This document shows positions 34,765 through 44,360 of a stretch of DNA of 64,000 nucleotides, piece by piece (within the stretch, counting starts at the first letter, position 1; every line of letters starts with the position of its first letter). Source of the DNA: Apostichopus japonicus (lineage: Eukaryota > Echinodermata > Holothuroidea > Aspidochirotida > Stichopodidae). The DNA lies in contig NC_092572.1 of assembly GCF_037975245.1 (NCBI RefSeq), forward strand, positions 27,389,989-27,453,988, given 5' to 3'. Below the pieces are notes generated by a model that was given only the letters and a program-made list of their open reading frames with translations, made no database searches and was not told the DNA's origin. Position numbers and translations under genes: made by a program.

Positions 34765-35291
34765 GTCCCGTTCTTCTTCGGCGTGAGGAAGAACGAGGAC
34801 CGGAAGAGGGGGCCGTCCGCGTTTGCGGTGGTGACCCGCGTAATGGCGCCTTTTTTGAGAAGACTGTTGATCTCGTCTTCGAGGGCGGCCCGCTTTTCCG
34901 GTATCTCGGGTACTGGCGTGGTTGCGAAGAGGCCATATTGGGGTGGGGTAGACGAGAACTCTATCTCGTAGCCCCTTTTTACCACGTCCAGTACCCAGGC
35001 TCCTGGGTCGATTTTCTCCCAGTGAGCCCAGAAAACTCTTAGTCGCCCCCCCACCTTGGCCTTGGCCGCTACGGTGGGGTGGGCATCCCTAGGGCCGTTT
35101 ACCGCGCCCGCGGCTTCCGCGGCTTCCGCGGTATTGCGGGCGGTACGGCCTGTGTTCGGGCCGCGAAGGAGCGGATTGTTGTTGCGTTCGCGGAGCGCCC
35201 CGACTCTGACTGTAGCTGGATCTTGAGCGGCTACCTTGTCTTGAGTCAAAACGTGGGCGCGAGGATGAGGTCGGGCGGGACATGTGCTCAT
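33018..35291 (-). CDS. DIRS A reverse transcriptase / RNase H / Dam-like ORF
   Basis: 757 codons. The RT palm has WRPILNLRPLNRRF, SVDLKDAYLHIPI, LPFGLSTAPRVF and the catalytic AYLDDWLVL. RNase H follows: Asp in TTDASLSGWG, Glu in NILETEAVL, Asp in VRSDNTTTV and GKDNILADALSRG. The C-terminus (VDMFATAKNAKLPTF, DALVVSW, YAFPPLGLL, LIAPCWP) resembles the Dam-type N6-adenine methyltransferase domain found in DIRS polyproteins, with AFPP where active enzymes have NPPY. It overlaps the Gag-like ORF by about 200 nt and the recombinase ORF at its end. No stop codon or frameshift was seen. Confidence 0.93.
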   Translation of the reverse strand: MSTCPARPHPRAHVLTQDKVAAQDPATVRVGALRERNNNPLLRGPNTGRTARNTAEAAEAAGAVNGPRDAHPTVAAKAKVGGRLRVFWAHWEKIDPGAWVLDVVKRGYEIEFSSTPPQYGLFATTPVPEIPEKRAALEDEINSLLKKGAITRVTTANADGPLFRSSFFLTPKKNGTWRPILNLRPLNRRFIRPERFRMETLTSILHLLRPGMWASSVDLKDAYLHIPIRLEDQRFLAFRYKAIDYRFTALPFGLSTAPRVFTRVTRAVLAHLRRNGVMVFAYLDDWLVLGNSQQGALASTNATVSLLTKLGWLINVEKSNLVPTQSIIYLGARLDLASGMVYPTAERTASLVATARKILGNRNTPALTWQRLLGKMASFTDLLDLCRLRMRPLQRHLLKHYAPDRSSAATPIPLPTGLRPFLTWWAESDRIAAGRPFRNPAPTTSITTDASLSGWGAVWGTHTVAGEWAEPERGLHINILETEAVLRAVRHWATHLTGHTVTVRSDNTTTVAYINRQGGTRSLALLRRTWDLLVLCDSLRIGLRASHLAGKDNILADALSRGYLDNGEWELSRTWSDHIFHLFGRPSVDMFATAKNAKLPTFCSRYHDPQAWKTDALVVSWAGLSMYAFPPLGLLRRILTMLRDVEADMLLIAPCWPNQAWFPLIIEMLVDLPYKFPPAAKLLSQRSGHITHPDITSLHLAAWKLSGSRSRQRGFHRRLRTLQWMPAGSPRLKHTILDCTDTMFGPGTTLLIPWRPQ

Positions 35292-37011
35292 CCGCCTCCC
35301 TCAGAGATTTCATTCTCTCTGCCTCCTCCCGGAGTTTGTCATCGAACTTGCCGCCGAAGAGGTCGCTGCCCAGGATCGGTAAGTTGCGGAACGCGTCCGC
35401 CGTGGATCTGGACGACCAATTCAGGGAGTTCAGAACCAGGTCCCGACGTGTCAAGGTAGCCTTAACCGAGACGCGGGCGAACTGGTCTAATACCATCCTG
35501 GAAACGGGTCCCAGGAGGGCAATGATGGCGGCGGTATCTTTGCGGGAGATACCCGATGCCTGGGCCTGTTGGAACGATCTGTTCAATAGCTCGGCGAAAA
35601 GTAATAGGGCTGACGAGTACTTCATCCCTGCGCGGGAGGCCCTATCTACGTCGAACAGGGAGGATTCTAGGGTCTGTGCACCCTTCTCCCTGAACTTGTC
35701 TCTGCCGTCTAAGGCACCCGCCGACCGAAGTCTCTCCTTCACTTGAGGCGGGATTTGGGGTGGCGTGAAAAGACTTTCCCAGTCTTCGTCGCCCACGTGG
35801 AAAGTGCGATGGGCTGATCGCTGGAAGGCTGTCCAGCGTTTCGCCTGTGCCACCGCCTCGAACCGCTCTCTACATTCCACATCCACCGGGATGGAGGCTC
35901 GAGGCTTTTGGGTGGCCGCGTTCAAAGTGAGTTTGGATGCCGGCCCCTCGTGGGCCCGCGCATCCACCCTTTCCTCGAAGCCGAGGACTCTGCGGAGTAC
36001 TGCCGTCGCCTTCTCAAAGGCTTCCGCCGAAATTTCTGTACCCCGTAAGGGTTCTTCATCCTCCGCCTCGGAGTCTCCACTGAGGAGGCGGGCACTAGCT
36101 GCGATTGACAGCGCATCATCAGCTCTGGAGGAGACGTCGTCCCAGGGATCTGCCTGGGCCTCCTCAGGGGCGAGATCGTCCGTAACCGGTGCTGGCGGTG
36201 GCGCCGGTTGTGGTGGAATTGACGGAGCCCCTTGTTGTTCCGGGTCCTGTTGACTCGGCTTTTGTAGCAATTGTCCCAGGAGGTCTTTAACCTGGGAAAG
36301 GAGAGCCTGCCCCGGATCTGGGGATTGTCTCCTCTTTCGTTTCTTGGCCCTGTGTCGCCCAGAAGAATGTCCGCTCGAGGACGAGGGCGACGAGCCAGAC
36401 CTCGACCTGCGTCGAGGTCGCCGGTGTCTTTCCCGGCTCCTACCGCGGCTACGGCTGTGGGTACGGCTTCTGCTTCGGCTTTGGCGCCGTTCCGTACTCT
36501 CCGGGGAGAACCCCGAGAAATCTCTCCGGTTGTGGTCCCACGACCCCGGAGTTGAAGTAAATAAGTCCGCCACCGCTTGTCTTCGGGGGCTTCTGGACTC
36601 CACGTGGCCTGAAGTGGACGGACCCTCCTGGGGTCGCGGCCGTGGCTGAGCTGACGCCGCACGGGAATTAGCTCCATCTCGTATGGATACCCGTTCCTGA
36701 GGAGGGTTTGAGCCATCTCGTATGGCGCCCTCCGTTCCCCCATGTTTAGGGCTTATGCCATCTCTTATGGCCGCCTGGGGTTCCTTCGCCGGCGGCTTCT
36801 TTTTCCCCTGCTTTGAGGAAGCCGCCTTCTTTCTTTTTTCTGCGGCTTTATCCGCCAGCCAGGTACCGATCAAATCCCAGCGCTCCTGGGTCCAGTCCTG
36901 GCAAATGGAGCAGGTCTGCTTACTCCCGCATGGGCGACACTTTGGGCATAAATCATGCTTATCCCATGCTTTGAACGGACGGAACTGCTTACAAGAACGG
37001 CAGTTTTCCAT
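35089..37011 (-). CDS. DIRS A Gag-like ORF1 protein
   Basis: 640 codons. The N-terminus has four CxxC-type pairs (CRSC, CPKC, then CGSKQTCSIC), likely a zinc ribbon. It is followed by a Lys/Ala-rich segment, an Arg-Ser block (about residues 185-225) that looks like an SR domain, a Pro/Gln-rich and acidic stretch, and a folded C-terminal half of unknown structure ending in an Arg/Gly/Ser/Gln tail. It is presumed to be the structural, RNA-binding protein. The start is the first ATG, directly after a 19-base A run (T on the plus strand) at 37014-37035. Confidence 0.85.
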   Translation of the reverse strand: MENCRSCKQFRPFKAWDKHDLCPKCRPCGSKQTCSICQDWTQERWDLIGTWLADKAAEKRKKAASSKQGKKKPPAKEPQAAIRDGISPKHGGTEGAIRDGSNPPQERVSIRDGANSRAASAQPRPRPQEGPSTSGHVESRSPRRQAVADLFTSTPGSWDHNRRDFSGFSPESTERRQSRSRSRTHSRSRGRSRERHRRPRRRSRSGSSPSSSSGHSSGRHRAKKRKRRQSPDPGQALLSQVKDLLGQLLQKPSQQDPEQQGAPSIPPQPAPPPAPVTDDLAPEEAQADPWDDVSSRADDALSIAASARLLSGDSEAEDEEPLRGTEISAEAFEKATAVLRRVLGFEERVDARAHEGPASKLTLNAATQKPRASIPVDVECRERFEAVAQAKRWTAFQRSAHRTFHVGDEDWESLFTPPQIPPQVKERLRSAGALDGRDKFREKGAQTLESSLFDVDRASRAGMKYSSALLLFAELLNRSFQQAQASGISRKDTAAIIALLGPVSRMVLDQFARVSVKATLTRRDLVLNSLNWSSRSTADAFRNLPILGSDLFGGKFDDKLREEAERMKSLREADEHMSRPTSSSRPRFDSRQGSRSRSSYSQSRGAPRTQQQSAPSRPEHRPYRPQYRGSRGSRGRGKRP

Positions 37012-37102
37012 CCTTTTTTTTTTTTTTTTTTTTTTGAGAAATCTCCGAAAAAATTTTTTGAGAAATCTCCGAGACCTGAAGCTGTGAAAACTAAATTAAA
37101 AA

Positions 37103-37320
37103 CAGTTACTTTACTGCAGAATGAAAACGTACACGGCTGCTGTACGTGAACAGTAAGAAATTCGTATCTAAACCAGTACGAAAAATAAACAAGGCAGTTA
37201 CTTTACTGCAAAGGGAAAACGTACACGACTGCTGTACGAAAACAGTATGAAGAACTAAACAAAGCAGTTACTTAACTGCAAGAAGCCCACGTACACGACT
37301 GCTGTACGTGGAAGTAAATA
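37103..37320. repeat. Triple hairpin repeat in the DIRS A leader
   Basis: Three diverged units begin CAGTTACTTTACTGCA (37103), CAGTTACTTTACTGCA (37195) and CAGTTACTTAACTGCA (37265). Each is followed by CGTACACG(A/G)CTGCTGTACG. Each half can fold into a small hairpin. They lie between the 5' ITR and the ORF1 start. Confidence 0.82.
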
Positions 37321-37573
37321 AACGCTAGGAGAACGCTACACTAAGGTGCGGGCCTAGCCACGCTACGTGAACCACGTTCACGAGGTAAACCAAAAAAACG
37401 TTCGAAAATCACGAAAGAAAAAAACGTTTCAAAGACAAAAAGCAGTTCAAACGTGCAGGACGTTGAATAGATGAAAAAGAATTACAAAAACAACGATAAA
37501 CTTTAGACGAAGTAATTGAAATCTTAGGATTTAGTGAGAGCAATAAGAGAGCGATACTTGCGTAACAGCTGGC

Positions 37574-37668
37574 AATTACGGAAGGGAGATGGCCACACTT
37601 ACATACAGACAAATTGCCAGATGCTAGAGCGAGGTTAATACGGTAATGCATAGGTTATATGAGGTGAG
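37574..37668. repeat. DIRS A right inverted terminal repeat
   Basis: The inverted complement of 31601-31695. The unique tip 37669-37687 (GAGTACGCGCTGTGAATT) reappears in the ICR. Confidence 0.92.
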
Positions 37669-37822
37669 GGAGTACGCGCTGTGAATTTAATATGCATGCA
37701 CTGATACTGTCCGGTACAGTACGTCACATGTACAAGTGTGTTGTTTTGATCTTAATGATATTTACTTGAGAAACATTAATATTTAAAATGAGTTTAGAGA
37801 ATATCACTATCCTCACACAGCA

Positions 37823-37925
37823 TCATTACGAATGCAGGATTCTGCGTCCGGGACGCAATGTTTTAGCCAGGGACGGAAAATCTTAAAATTGCTTGCGTCC
37901 GGGTTGGATGCAAACTTTGGTTTTT
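37823..37925. repeat. Dispersed repeat, inverted copy near 47255
   Basis: Shares AATCCTGC, the word CCTGGCTAAAACATTG and GTTTGCATC in inverted order with about 47255-47355. It lies in the 300-bp gap between DIRS elements A and B. Confidence 0.6.
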
Positions 37926-38027
37926 TGAGAAACATACCCCAATGACAGTACACACACTCACAACTACTGTTGGCCTACTGTATGCAAATTCCAAAACTTA
38001 CTGGTTTGGATATTTACGAGTGACGAG

Positions 38028-38149
38028 CTTACCTGTCTCCTCACAACCTTAGCACCTCATTCTACCGTGCCTATAAAGTCCTGGTAAAATAATAACACTG
38101 TGCGCCCTCTATGACCGAACCCCCCCCTCGGTCACTCCTCACTACTCAT
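38028..38149. repeat. DIRS B left inverted terminal repeat
   Basis: 122 bp, the perfect inverted complement of 44222-44343 by eye, including an 8-C run at 38120-38127. Confidence 0.92.
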
Positions 38150-38609
38150 GAGACCACTCCTTAAAAGTGGCCTCACGGTCACCGAAATAGGGGTGGCCAG
38201 AATCCTCTGGCCACCCCCAAGGACTCCTGTCGACTAAACTTCTCAAAGGTGAGCCCTTAACAAAAGGCACTGATGCCTTCCTAGCAGGGAGAGTGTAATC
38301 CTCCCCGCCGCAGCGGGTAAGGGGGGGGGAACACTCTCCTGAGCCCTGCAGGCGAAACTACCCCTTTTTCCTAACAAGGAGCCTCATCCTGTAAAGGCCC
38401 AACCCTTGCTAACCCTAAGACAACTTAGGTGAGTACGCCTATGAAAAACACAGGGTGCAAAGTTACCCTCACCGATAGACCTGGCCGGTGACTCTTAGTA
38501 GTTGTTGGCTCTGTCTATCTGGTGTTGTGCTTGGAGTCGTGAGCCTAGTCGAACGACTGCTCCCCCGTCCGGCTGTGTCCCACCCCCTCGGGGGAGGGAG
38601 GCGGGAATG

Positions 38610-38706
38610 GAGACAGGTAAGCTCGTCACTCGTAAATATCCAAACCAGTAAGTTTTGGAATATTTACTTCGCTCCTCGCTTACCTGTCTCCTCACAACCT
38701 TAGCAC
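38610..38706. repeat. DIRS B internal complementary region
   Basis: The first part is the complement of the left tip (ending AAGTTTTGGAAT) and the second part the complement of the right tip (ATTTACTTCGCTCCTCGC), continuing into CTTACCTGTCTCCTCACAAC. It matches the DIRS ICR layout seen in element A. Confidence 0.92.
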
Positions 38707-38734
38707 CGAGTGGCACTGCCCGATGGTGGGAGGC

Positions 38735-39110
38735 CCGAGGGGTGGGACCAAGTACCAACCGGACCTCGCATCACCGCGCTGCCAAAAGCTGCCTCGGCGT
38801 GTAGAGTGTCAGGTAAGTAACAGGCGGCGAACGTAGTTGGTGTTTTCCACGCTGCCACCTTGAGGATGTCCTGTATCGGGATACCGGCAGAGAGAGCTGT
38901 GGAAGCCGAGGCCCCACTGATGTTGCGATCTCTTGGCCGGGTATCCCCCCATCGTGAACGGGCGGATCATCTCTACTAGCCATCGGGATACGGTATCCTT
39001 GGCGGCTGCTGTTTAAGGTGGTCGTGGCAGGATGAAAAGGGAGGTTGTTTGTCTCAACTTCTCTGTCCTGTTTAAGTACCACTTCAGTGCCCTGACTGGG
39101 CATCAACGCT
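38735..39110 (-). pseudogene. DIRS B tyrosine recombinase remnant
   Basis: The nucleotide sequence follows element A at about 32215-32520: GTAACAGGCGGCGAACG against the A segment GATAACAGGCGACAAAGG, then a shared catalytic-region block and GTACCACTT. The frame is broken by indels, so no catalytic protein can be read. Confidence 0.75.
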
Positions 39111-40150
39111 TGTCCTCAGCCACTGATGAAAGGGTTTTGATTTCCTGAGAGAAAATGTCCCCGGGCAAGAAAGTCAAGGCCCGGTTCTTGGCAATAAGGG
39201 ACGGGTCTGGAACCGTCCTCGCCCCATGGCCCTCGAATCTGATGTGGTTCTGTTTGGTTGTTAGGGCTTGGAGGTAACTCCTTCACGCTGACGCTACCGC
39301 AATGACGAAGAGTGGTTTCTTTGTAAGAGCAGCCAGGGAAACGTTCCCCGTTGATTCGTACAGCGGCCCTGCCAGGGCATGCAGCACTGCCGAGAGCCCC
39401 GCAGAGGGGGCTAACTGTCTGACTCGTGGACGGCGATTAGCCATGCCTTTGGTGAGCTGGTCAATGTCTGGGCTAATGCCCAGCGTGGAGCCGTCTGGAA
39501 AACCAGACGTCCCCGTCTGGGGCCTGCGTGTGGGACCTGCGGCCTTGGACCCGGGGTCCGGAGGGAGCCACTAGGATGAGTTTACCCTTGGAGCTGCGAA
39601 TCTTCCTCAGTATCTGGCTGATCATGCCAAAGGGGGGGGGGGAAGAATTTAAACCTCTGGTCCGTCTCAAGGCAGGGACCTGGCGCTATGTGGGAGGCTG
39701 CAGGTGGGACCGCCTGTTACAAAAGATGGGCAGCCCATTGTTGCCCTTTGTCGTAAGCCGGTCTATCAGAGGTATGCCGAACATGTGGAAAAACCTACCG
39801 CATGTTCCTTGCGAAGGGTTTACTCGTCGGGGTCGAGTTGTCCCCTGGGCAGAGCATCGGTCCTCACACTCTCCTTTCTGGCTTTCAGCTGTGGTGAGGG
39901 TCTCCCATGCCAGACGGCACAATCTCTCTGCCCTGGAGTCCTGAGAGCGAGGCGGAAGTACATGAAACCTGGTTATCTTTGCAAATAGAGTGTTGGGGCC
40001 GATCCTTTGCCCTGCTGACGCCACTGTGGTGCAGGAAAGTGGTTTCTCTGTATATGCTGCTAAAGAAGTCAAGGACAGTGGCCTGTATGATGACCTTGTT
40101 AGCGCCTGCAGTACAGCAGCACTCGCAGCACTGCTTGCAGTACCACAGTA
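39111..40150 (-). pseudogene. DIRS B RT/RNase H/Dam-like remnant
   Basis: Within 39686-40072 one frame reads FFHMFGIPLIDRL and LPIFCNRRSHLQ, matching FHLFGRPSVDMFA and LPTFCSRYHDPQ in the Dam-like region of element A. The flanking frames are shifted and carry stops. The RT palm itself was not found, so the 5' part of this ORF appears deleted or replaced. Confidence 0.75.
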
Positions 40151-40640
40151 CCGCTGATGACCCCTTTAGTTATCAGCCAGTTGCAATCAGAAAACCTCTG
40201 AAGAAAAGTAATGCCTTGATGATGTAGACCTAAGCTGTACCCTGTAGGGAGGTTTAATGGAGGTTCTTTCCATGAAAAATAATATTAATAATAATATTGA
40301 GGGTTGAACTGCGCCGGCCTATCTATCGATAACGAAGCCAGAGGCGCTAGCAATATTACCCTGGTCAACAATAACCTGTTAAACAGAGAGAAATCCCTCC
40401 TGGATGGAAAGACGCAATGGAGATAAAGTGCCTTGCCCAAGGAAACAACAGAATGATCTGGCCAGGACTAAAACCTGCAAGCCTTAGATCACCAGTACAC
40501 TGCCTACACCGCTTGACCACAGTGCTCTCCAAAAATTGAGTACTGAATGGATAGTTTGCTTCATCAGAGTCTTAATCAATGCTACAGCTGCTACGTGGCT
40601 TTTACAACTACAGTATATGTATGTATTTGTGTATGTAGTT

Positions 40641-40856
40641 TAGATCATCCTGCAAGTAGGAACTTGTGAAGAAGCCTCATTGGCTTATCAAAGCCGCAAG
40701 CTGACCAAAGTCAGTCTCGTACATTCATATTTTAATGTCCATGACTATGAATTGTCAACAGCTCTGTAACTGGACAACATACATTAATCTTGGGATGACT
40801 TGAACCGGGGACCTTTTGATTGGAAGGCACCGGGTTTAACCACTGAGCTAACTAAG
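40641..40856 (-). mobile_element. tRNA-derived SINE, family 1, copy 3
   Basis: An inverted copy of the SINE at 11131, inserted in element B. On the minus strand: TTAGCTCAGTGGTTAAACCC, the B box CCCCGGTTCAAGTCATCCC, the shared body, and a TACATACATA tail at about 40618-40640. It is later than, or was carried by, the DIRS B copy. Confidence 0.87.
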
Positions 40857-42098
40857 CTACAGCCCTACTCACCAGGAACAAACTCCCAACAGGGGCTGTG
40901 TAGGGTGGGTTTGTAGAAATTCCACCTCATAAATCCTGGCTGTTTAACGGAGTCCAGGGGGTTACTCAGCAAACACAAAGGTTACTAATTGTTTAGTCTT
41001 TTGCTATGATAGCGTTATTAGAGGTGTAAGAAATATGTTACCGAAACCCTTTAGGGGCTATTATTTCAAAACAATTTCCGTTAAGACATTAATATAACAT
41101 TAGTATAACGTAATATCTCATCGACATCTTATGTCAACGTTTTATCAACACCACATTTAACGTAATAAACACGTATTGAATGTTATGATAACGTACCCGT
41201 TACTTCTCAAATCTCTTCCTGTCGAGATGTGTCCATTTCGTAGTGCAGTAAAGGTTTCCAGCTTCCTATTGAAATCACCTAGCGCCTAGGCTAGTCAAGA
41301 CTAGGCCATCAGGTGCTACGAAATGCAACTCTGCTTAAGATGTCGGAACATCGAACATTGTTCATGAAGCGCATGTTGTATGTTCGGAGCGTGTTAGCGC
41401 TTGTAACTTGCTGGGGTTGTATCCTACCCCTTTTTCAACTTATTAACGCGTTTGTCTTGGTAATTCACCAAAGAAATAGGAAGAAAGGCTTATTCCATAG
41501 GATCGCTCACGTAGTCGATAGCTCGTTGCAGTAAAAGTTGAGCTTACACGTGTCAAGCCAGGTGGCTGCTTGGCCCCTTCTCTCTTAACAAATGTGCCAC
41601 GTTGTACTTTTTTTTTTTTTTTTTTTTTTTTTTCTGGCAGTTTGCCAAGGATCTATGAGCGTTATGTTTCCTGGCACTTTGCCAAGTCTCGAGAAAGTTC
41701 TCTTCCTAGCAGTTTGCCCAGGTTTTAAGGTAAACGGAATACTGTACGTCATGAGAACCGATTTGAAACCCCTCAGTCTTACGCATTTTAACATGTTCTG
41801 GAAGTGGGTTCACCAGTGTTTTAAACGACCGTGTTTTTAAACACAAGTAAGATTTTAACCTAGGCAAATGGCGATGAATTATGATTAGAGAGGAGTATAA
41901 TTAGCGAGGAGAATATGACCCATGAGTGTCTGCAGGTACTCGATAAATAAACACACATTTGGGATGTGCAGTGGTAGCGGTGTTTTTCCGCAAATGATTC
42001 GAACCTGTCGTCGCCGCTCAAGCTGCTAGTTCCGGGGGGGGGGGGACACTCCCCCTAATCTGGGAAGCGGGAGTAACCGTCCTCTGTAACCCCGAAAT
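40857..42098. other. Non-DIRS sequence inside element B
   Basis: No similarity to element A was seen. It contains a long T run (41609-41634) and blocks (GGTGCTACGAAATGCAAC near 41312; CTGGCAGTTTGCCA near 41633) that recur in diverged form at about 54915 and 55288. It is probably inserted repeat DNA. Confidence 0.55.
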
Positions 42099-42836
42099 CT
42101 AGGGGTCGACCTCGTCGTCTAGGCCGGACAGGTTGCCCAACGCTCTGCAAACCAGGTCGTCCTTGCCGGGGAACAAATCAGGTTCCATTCTTTGGTCTGG
42201 GATTGATCGTGGTGTCGCGGCCGGGCTGGCCATGGGTTGCGATCGCTCCTCGGCACCGATGTCTGTGTTCGGTGTCTGGGGATAAGTATTTCTCCCTTTG
42301 CCGTGGGAACCTGGCTCGGGGCTGGTTCTCTTTTCGGATTGGGCGCTTGCCCCTGCTACCCCGTTCTGGGGGCCCGGCATTGGTAATCTCGTCGGTTCCC
42401 GGCCTCTGGACCGGCCGCGGCTCCGGTTAGGGGGTCTGCGGGCCGGGCTTCTGCACCTGCTACCCCGTTCTGGGGGCCTAGCAGTTGTTAATCTCGTTGT
42501 AAATGTTGTTGTAGTTGTAAATGTTATTGTAAATGTCGCAGTTGTAAATGTTGTTACTCTCGTAGGCTCCCGACTTCGGGACCAGTTTTGGATCCCGTTT
42601 GGAGATCTGCGGACCAGGCTTCTGCCCCTGCGCCCCGTTCTCGTCGGGCCCGGGCCCTCCGGAGCCAATCTCTGAGGACCCAGCAGTCGATTGTATAGCT
42701 CTGGTTCCCGGCTCCGGTCTCGGATCTGGAGTGAAACCTCGGTTCTGCCTTCCCTTCGAGTCTCGCCGGACCCGGGGTCTCGCCGGGCCCGGGGCCTCGC
42801 CGGACCCAGTCTCCCGGAGCCCGTCTCTGTGTGCAT
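42099..42836 (-). pseudogene. DIRS B Gag-like remnant, Arg-Ser-rich part
   Basis: An open frame of 245 codons rich in Arg, Ser, Pro and Gly (for example SRGRSRGREPTRL, RSPARRPPNRSRG), in the position of the SR-rich part of element A ORF1. It contains a low-complexity Thr stretch (TFTTATFTITFTT). The similarity is compositional rather than positional. Confidence 0.55.
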
Positions 42837-43045
42837 ACCACGCCGGGTACCACCACGCCGGTACTCCTCGACCCGGACATTCTGTCCTTTCCGGTGGGAT
42901 TTTTTTTTTTTTTTTTTTTCTCGCCGGACCCGGGCTCCCCGGAGCCTGCTATGGGACCGGCTCCGTTTCAGCGACCCCTCGGTCGTACTCTCTCTCTCGG
43001 ACCCGAGCTCTCCGTGGCCTGTAGCCCGCGCTCCATGGGTCTCTC

Positions 43046-43335
43046 TTGCTGCGACCCGGACTGAGACGTTGCCTCTAGCCCGGCCGAGCCGTGCCTCTTC
43101 TCAAGAGGTCTTTTCTTGGCGGGAGCCTTGCTCCTGCCCTTCCCTCTGGCCGTAATCAACCGGACGTCGCCGGGACCGTTAGGGGTACTCTTGCTGCGAC
43201 CCGGACTGAGACGTTGCCTCTAGCCCGGCCGAGCCGTGCCTCTTCTCAAGAGGTCTTTTCTTGGCGGGAGCCTTGCTCCTGCCCTTCCCTCTGGCCGTAA
43301 TCAACCGGACGTCGCCGGGACCGTTAGGGGTACTC
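43046..43335. repeat. Exact 145-bp tandem duplication in DIRS B
   Basis: TTGCTGCGACCCGGACTGAG begins at 43046 and again at 43191. The two 145-bp units appear identical, so the duplication is recent relative to the decay around it. Confidence 0.93.
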
Positions 43336-43527
43336 TTTCTCTCTCTCTCCACCTCTCCTTCGGCCCTCTCCTGGCCACTTTCCTCCACCTCTCTCACCAC
43401 TTCTCCCTCCTCCTCTCTCTCTCTCTCTCGTCTCTCCTATATCTTTTTCTGGGGCACCGATGGCCTAAGGAATCAAGTCCAGCCTGCCCTAAAGCTTGCT
43501 TCTTAGACTCGTAAGCCACTGGTCTAT

Positions 43528-43644
43528 CTAGTGCCACTGGGCTGGCGAAAATTTTTTGCAGACCAGGCATGGGTCCCGTCTGGTGTAGGTTCTACACTTA
43601 GGACACAAATCGTGTTCGACCCAGGTTCTGCCTGGCCGAAACAT
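43528..43644 (-). pseudogene. DIRS B Gag-like N-terminus, truncated by a stop
   Basis: 38 codons with VEHDLCPKC and CLVC, matching the zinc-ribbon start of element A ORF1 (DKHDLCPKC, CSIC). A TAG follows SPAQWH, so the frame ends early. Confidence 0.8.
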
Positions 43645-44221
43645 CGAAAAGTTAAAAAAAAAACTTCAGCTGGTTACGAGACAAACTAAAACGCTCGAAT
43701 TAAGGAAAGACTAACTCTTAAGCTTACGGAAAAAAAGCAAACTAACAAGAGAACGGGAGGTACATAACGGTGAGTAGAGGTACGTAGCGTAACCTAGCAA
43801 CGGCAAAATACGAAAAACGCTACGAAGTGGCCTAACAAAATCAACACAAGCTGAAAAAGAACATGAGAGAGCGAAATATAGAAGAAGAAATCGTGAATAG
43901 AAATACAATGTAGACATGCTATGAACATGGAAATACAACGACACGCCTATAGCGTGGGAAGGGAAATTGGCGGGAAACCTAGGCAGTTCGCGGAACTGCT
44001 ACCCCCGCAAAAAACCTAAGGGCGGAAACGCACTAGGAATAAAAACAGTCCCCAAAACCCTCCCTTTCAACAAAAAAGGATACTTATCGGGCTGGAAAGG
44101 ACTGCAATACTCCTAAGAATCCGAGGAAAGAAACTTCCAAAGATCGCTAAAGAAAACCAAGACGAAATCCAAGGGAAATATATCCACAAGAAATTCACGT
44201 GAAGACACTTTTAATGGTAGA

Positions 44222-44343
44222 ATGAGTAGTGAGGAGTGACCGAGGGGGGGGTTCGGTCATAGAGGGCGCACAGTGTTATTATTTTACCAGGACTTTATAG
44301 GCACGGTAGAATGAGGTGCTAAGGTTGTGAGGAGACAGGTAAG
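44222..44343. repeat. DIRS B right inverted terminal repeat
   Basis: The perfect 122-bp inverted complement of 38028-38149. The tip 44344-44360 is copied in the ICR. Confidence 0.92.
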
Positions 44344-44360
44344 CGAGGAGCGAAGTAAAT

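Larger units (their letters stand above)
31557..37687 (-). mobile_element. DIRS-type tyrosine-recombinase retrotransposon, element A, apparently full length
   Basis: About 6.13 kb, transcribed right to left, markedly more GC-rich than its flanks. Order from its 5' end (37687): ITR, leader with hairpin repeats, Gag-like ORF, RT/RNase H/Dam-like ORF, tyrosine recombinase ORF, internal complementary region (ICR, 32036-32132) and ITR. The inner 95 bp of the ITRs are inverted copies (31601-31695 and 37574-37668). The ICR contains the complement of the left tip joined to the right tip at GGGGAATTCACAGC, as expected for the DIRS circular-intermediate model. There is no target-site duplication; AATT is shared at both edges. 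All three ORFs are open. Confidence 0.93.
37988..44360 (-). mobile_element. DIRS-type retrotransposon, element B, decayed but with perfect ITRs
   Basis: About 6.37 kb. The outer tips are ATTCCAAAACTTACTGG and GCGAGGAGCGAAGTAAAT. The inverted repeats 38028-38149 and 44222-44343 are identical over 122 bp. The ICR at 38610-38706 joins the two tips as GGAAT|ATTTAC. Inside, remnants of recombinase, RT/RNase H/Dam-like and Gag-like ORFs appear in the same order and orientation as in element A, all interrupted. About 40200-42050 is not DIRS-like and includes a SINE, so it is probably inserted DNA. Confidence 0.9.

Noticed and set aside
33073-36743. Many 70-270-codon frames on the opposite strand or other frames of DIRS A
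   Set aside because: GC-rich shadow frames of the Gag, RT and recombinase ORFs without motifs of their own.
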